From the NCBI GenBank assembly GCA_900553405.1, contig USDF01000013.1, forward strand, positions 1 through 34,878: a DNA stretch of 34,878 bases. The letters run 5' to 3'. Numbering within the stretch: the stretch's first letter is position 1; each line of letters begins with the position of its first letter. The position numbers and the translations under genes were made by a program. This document shows, one piece after another, positions 32,506 to 34,878 of this stretch. This DNA comes from an uncultured Clostridium sp. (GTDB lineage: Bacteria > Bacillota > Clostridia > TANB77 > CAG-508). The notes beneath the pieces were generated by a model. That model was given only the letters and a program-made list of their open reading frames with translations, searched no databases and was not told the DNA's origin.

Positions 32506-32652
32506 TTATAATATTCCCATTTTTCTAGCAAATTGTCTTCCTTTTTTTATCATTTGCTTTTTGTTTTTTCCTGACATTTCTTTATAAACCATCATAGCTC
32601 CTGCTGAAACCATTCCGCCAATTATCATACCTTTTACAAACTTCATATTCAT
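32506..32652 (-). CDS. 48-residue membrane-associated protein
   Basis: The product begins MNMKFVKGMIIGGMVSAGAM and continues MVYKEMSGKNKKQMIKKGRQFARKMGIL. One Gly/Met-rich hydrophobic helix (about 8-23) is followed by a strongly basic tail, a layout similar to short YtxH-like proteins found widely in Clostridia, usually of unknown function. GGAGG lies 6 nt before the ATG, and a terminator follows within 10 nt. It should sit in the cytoplasmic membrane with its tail on the inner face. No specific role can be assigned. Confidence 0.75.
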   Translation of the reverse strand: MNMKFVKGMIIGGMVSAGAMMVYKEMSGKNKKQMIKKGRQFARKMGIL

Positions 32653-32680
32653 TTATTACCTCCTTTTTATTTTTCTATTA

Positions 32681-33061
32681 TTATGGATTTTTTCTTTTAA
32701 TTTTATACTCTCTAAAAAGTCTGTATGTTTCATAAATCGCTATAATTAATATAAACACGGCAAAAAATTTTTTTAACAAACTAGAATCAATATTACTTGA
32801 TATTATTGCTCCCATAATAGCACCTAATACTCCAAATATAGAAATAATTAACGCCAATTTTAAATCTACATTTTTGTATTTCAAATTAGTATATATTGCA
32901 ACTATTGAGGTTGGAATAAAAAACACCAAATTTGTAGCTTGTGCTATATGTTGGTCTAAACCTGAAAAAACTGATAATAAAAGAATTAATATACTTCCTC
33001 CACCCATTCCAAGTCCTGTTACAATTCCTGCTATTATACCAAACAGAATTATTACTATCAT
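32681..33061 (-). CDS. TauE/SafE-family permease, C-terminal half-size subunit
   Basis: A 126-residue protein with four membrane segments and the TauE motif GIVTGLGMGGGSILI at its start. Normal TauE/SafE permeases are about 250 residues with two similar halves; this equals the second-half size. It is encoded 82 nt after the other half-size protein, on the same strand. An in-frame TAA stands two codons before the ATG, so the gene does not extend upstream, and no single-base change would join the two. The RBS is weak. The pair probably acts as a heterodimer that exports an anion such as a sulfur compound (family knowledge, substrate unknown). A cysteine desulfurase gene lies nearby. Confidence 0.78.
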   Translation of the reverse strand: MIVIILFGIIAGIVTGLGMGGGSILILLLSVFSGLDQHIAQATNLVFFIPTSIVAIYTNLKYKNVDLKLALIISIFGVLGAIMGAIISSNIDSSLLKKFFAVFILIIAIYETYRLFREYKIKRKNP

Positions 33062-33143
33062 TTGTTACTCATATAATCAATTTTATAGAAATTCTAATCT
33101 ATTTAATTAATTTCCTTTCTTTTAATTTTATTACATTGTATAT

Positions 33144-33497
33144 TTACTGAATTAACATTTTTATTGAAACATAAAATAAAAATATGGTAAATAGAATTCG
33201 TACATATATAGTTGGTATTTTTCTTAATAATTTTGTTCCTATTATTCCTCCAATTACACCACCTATTGCACAATAAATTCCAATTTTCCAATCTATATAA
33301 TTTTGTCTATAATAAAAAATACTACTTGCTATAACCATTGGTAATATGCAAAGCACTGCTGTTCCTCTTGCTTTTTTATCTTCCATTTTTAATAGATATA
33401 TAAACGCTGGCACTAAAATTAAACCTCCACCTGAAGCAAACAAACCGCATATTATTCCTGCAACAAAACCAATTAATGGTCTTTTCATCTCTTTCAT
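33144..33497 (-). CDS. TauE/SafE-family permease, N-terminal half-size subunit
   Basis: A 117-residue protein with four membrane segments and the motif GFVAGIICGLFASGGGLILVPAF, the N-terminal signature of TauE/SafE permeases. AVLCILPMVIASSIFYY and IGGVIGGIIGTKLLRKIP follow as in the first half of full-length members. It ends with a normal stop after IKMLIQ. RBS AAGGAAAA lies upstream. The partner half is encoded just downstream. Alone it would be too small to be a complete permease, so the two should work together. Confidence 0.78.
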   Translation of the reverse strand: MKEMKRPLIGFVAGIICGLFASGGGLILVPAFIYLLKMEDKKARGTAVLCILPMVIASSIFYYRQNYIDWKIGIYCAIGGVIGGIIGTKLLRKIPTIYVRILFTIFLFYVSIKMLIQ

Positions 33498-33546
33498 TTC
33501 ATTTTCCTTTTATTCTTTAGTATGCAATTTTTCAAAAATTTTATTC

Positions 33547-33577
33547 AGGACATTTTTGGACGGGTCACTTTTGTCCT
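33547..33577. repeat. 31-bp REP-like palindrome
   Basis: AGGACA (33547-33552) and TGTCCT (33572-33577) bracket a GGACGGGTCAC core. It is again GC-rich in AT-rich DNA and lies downstream of the nifS stop, between it and the TauE gene. The length of 31 bp equals one end of the 8190-8342 element. Confidence 0.5.
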
Positions 33578-33609
33578 TTACATAAACTGAAATAATTGAT
33601 ATGTTTTTA

Positions 33610-34734
33610 TTATATTATTTTTAACAATTGTTCTACTAAAAAATCTATATCTTCTTTTGTATTATCATCACCTAAAGTAATTCTTAAAGCACCATTTGCA
33701 AATTCTTTGTCAAGACCTATTGCAACTAACACATGTGAAGGATTAGATGAACCAGAACTGCATGCACTTCCAGTTGATGCACATATTCCTTTTTCATCTA
33801 ATTTAAGTAATAATTCCTCTCCATCTACATTTGGAAATGACACATTTGCATTTCCTGGTAATCTTTTTTCTGTACTTCCATTTATTTTACAATTTGGTAT
33901 TTTTTCTTTCAATTGTGAAAAATAGTAATCTCTTAAATCTGTTAATTTTTTTATATGTTCATCTAAATTTTTATCAGCTATTTCTATTGCCTTTCCTAAA
34001 CCTACAATTCCTGCAACATTTTCTGTTCCAGACCTTTTATTTTTCTCTTGATGTCCTCCATCTTGGATTCTATCAAATTGTATTCCTTCTCTTACATATA
34101 GTGCGCCTACTCCTTTTGGTCCATAAAATTTATGTGCAGACATTGATAATAAATCTATATTCATCTCGTTTACATCAATTTTTGCATTTCCTATAGCCTG
34201 AACACAATCTGTATGAAATATTATTTGGTACTTTTTCGCAATTTCTCCTATTTGTTTTATTGGCTCCATAGTTCCTATTTCATTATTTGCAAACATTACA
34301 CTTATAAGAATTGTATCTTGTCTTATTGATTTTTCTAATTCTTCTAAAGAAATAAAACCTTCTTCATCTACATTTAAATATGTTATATTAAAGCCTTGTT
34401 TTTCTAATGTTTTACAACTTTCTAGAATTGCAGGATGTTCAATTCTACTTGTAATTATGTGTTTCCCTTTTTGCATATTTGCATATGCAACTCCCTTTAA
34501 TGCTAAATTGTCTGATTCTGTACCACAAGATGTAAAATAGATTTCTTTTACTTTAGAATTAATTGCATTTGCTACTTTCTGTCTTGCATCTTCTATTGCT
34601 CTTTTAGACTGCCTTGCTATAGAATAAATTGATGATGCATTTCCATACTGCATATTGAAATATGGTATCATTTCTCTTAAAACTTCTTCTTTTACTCTTG
34701 TTGTGGCTGCATGATCAAAATATTTTATATTCAT
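33610..34734 (-). CDS. Cysteine desulfurase, NifS/IscS family
   Basis: A 374-residue fold-type I PLP enzyme. YFDHAATTRV near the N-terminus, His100 in RIEHPAI stacking on PLP, Lys202 as Schiff base in SMSAHKFYGPKG and the persulfide-forming Cys325 in STGSACSSGS are all present. It removes sulfur from cysteine for Fe-S clusters or tRNA thiolation. The short loop around Cys325 and overall length fit the IscS/NifS group (not SufS). No iscU scaffold gene follows; next are a REP-like repeat and TauE. GGAGAG lies 9 nt before ATG. A 16-bp perfect palindrome stands 40 nt upstream and may be regulatory. Confidence 0.94.
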   Translation of the reverse strand: MNIKYFDHAATTRVKEEVLREMIPYFNMQYGNASSIYSIARQSKRAIEDARQKVANAINSKVKEIYFTSCGTESDNLALKGVAYANMQKGKHIITSRIEHPAILESCKTLEKQGFNITYLNVDEEGFISLEELEKSIRQDTILISVMFANNEIGTMEPIKQIGEIAKKYQIIFHTDCVQAIGNAKIDVNEMNIDLLSMSAHKFYGPKGVGALYVREGIQFDRIQDGGHQEKNKRSGTENVAGIVGLGKAIEIADKNLDEHIKKLTDLRDYYFSQLKEKIPNCKINGSTEKRLPGNANVSFPNVDGEELLLKLDEKGICASTGSACSSGSSNPSHVLVAIGLDKEFANGALRITLGDDNTKEDIDFLVEQLLKII

Positions 34735-34773
34735 ATTAAAAACTCTCCTTTTACCGTTTTTAATATTATATTA

Positions 34774-34808
34774 TTTTAAAGTTATATTATTCTAATATAA
34801 CTTTAAAA
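34774..34808. promoter_or_regulatory. 16-bp palindrome in the nifS upstream region
   Basis: TTTTAAAGTTATATTA (34774-34789) and TAATATAACTTTAAAA (34793-34808) are perfect inverted copies with a 3-nt loop. No T-run follows on the minus strand beyond what the arm itself supplies. The position in the presumed promoter region suggests an operator or a leader hairpin; the regulator is unknown. Confidence 0.5.
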
Positions 34809-34825
34809 ATCTATCTTAACACAAA

Positions 34826-34878
34826 AAAAGCGAGCCTAAGATTTTCTAGCAAATGTAAATTTTAAGAAAATCTAAGGC
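34826..34878 (-). terminator. Terminator of a minus-strand gene beyond the right edge
   Basis: GCCTAAGATTTTCT (34834-34847) pairs with AGAAAATCTAAGGC (34865-34878), with one A-A mismatch. On the minus strand the stem is followed by TCGC and a T-run (34829-34823), so an upstream gene to the right ends here. Arms and loop resemble the hairpin at 13856-13898. Confidence 0.75.

Noticed and set aside
32681..33497. One TauE gene broken by a frameshift, like yabG
   Set aside because: The first frame ends normally after about four membrane segments, an 82-nt gap follows, and an in-frame TAA stands right before the second start. No one-base change joins them.
33831..34196. A 121-codon hydrophobic open frame on the plus strand
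   Set aside because: It lies opposite the conserved cysteine desulfurase gene. The Leu/Phe-rich composition is typical of the reverse complement of AT-rich coding DNA.
33610..34734. Cysteine desulfurase of a DNA phosphorothioation (Dnd) system
   Set aside because: No dndB-E-like genes are adjacent; the neighbours are a TauE pair and a 48-residue protein. An ordinary NifS/IscS role is simpler, although the right neighbour is out of view.

Overview
The window is two pieces of DNA from different low-GC Firmicutes, joined inside a tRNA-Phe gene. Positions 1 to about 2000 hold the 3' end of a DUF2142 membrane protein and a CBS-RelA/SpoT fusion. Their base composition is moderate and glutamine is mostly CAG (12 of 14 in the fusion gene), as in Lachnospiraceae. 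From about 2060 onward the DNA is far more AT-rich and glutamine is CAA (8 of 8 in rplM plus rpsI). The tRNA-Phe at the join has three mismatches in the middle of its acceptor stem, so its 5' and 3' halves come from different tRNA genes. An assembly chimera is the simplest reading, and conclusions about the organism should rest on 2070-34878.

The main part comes from a spore-forming, Gram-positive member of the Clostridia, probably an uncultured gut-type lineage. The evidence is sipL (SPOCS/DUF3794 plus LysM), yunB, yabG, veg, a pdaB-like deacetylase, FtsEX with M23 hydrolases, a split transketolase, SepF/DivIVA, sortase with an LPKTG substrate, and very AT-rich DNA with CAA glutamine codons.

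Layout: rplM-rpsI (2.4-3.3 kb, plus strand); a transglutaminase-like protein of unknown role (3.3-4.3 kb); a sporulation block yabG, veg, sipL, yunB (4.4-8.1 kb, minus); the division/cell-wall operon ftsE-ftsX-M23-M23-ctpA (8.3-13.6 kb, minus); two-subunit transketolase (14-15.8 kb); an M23 peptidase, GtrA and tRNA-Trp (15.9-17.1 kb); pseudopilin, divIVA and sepF (17.2-18.7 kb); an HlyD-like protein, miaA, a membrane protein and mutL (18.8-23.9 kb); two tiny Cys-rich membrane proteins (24.1-24.4 kb, plus); an HI0933-type flavoprotein, a nucleosidase and a YnbB-type PLP enzyme (24.4-27.8 kb); a 49-residue protein and a tandem-OB SSB (28.0-28.9 kb); an orphan protein, a PdaB-like deacetylase, sortase and its LPKTG substrate (29.1-31.7 kb); a Cys-rich spore-surface-like protein (31.9-32.4 kb, plus); a 48-residue protein, a two-piece TauE permease and a NifS/IscS cysteine desulfurase (32.5-34.7 kb).

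Most of the content serves the cell envelope and sporulation. FtsEX probably gates the adjacent coiled-coil M23 hydrolases. SipL, YunB, YabG, PdaB and the Cys-rich proteins fit coat and cortex formation. Two genes (yabG and the Cys-rich protein at 31904) carry matching sigma-K-type promoters with an identical 15-base -10 region. yabG and the flavoprotein gene are each broken by one extra C in front of GG on the coding strand, which looks like a shared sequence error. Three short GC-rich palindromic repeats (8190, 25785, 33547) stand out from the AT-rich background. No CRISPR array, prophage, transposase gene or classical defence system is visible.
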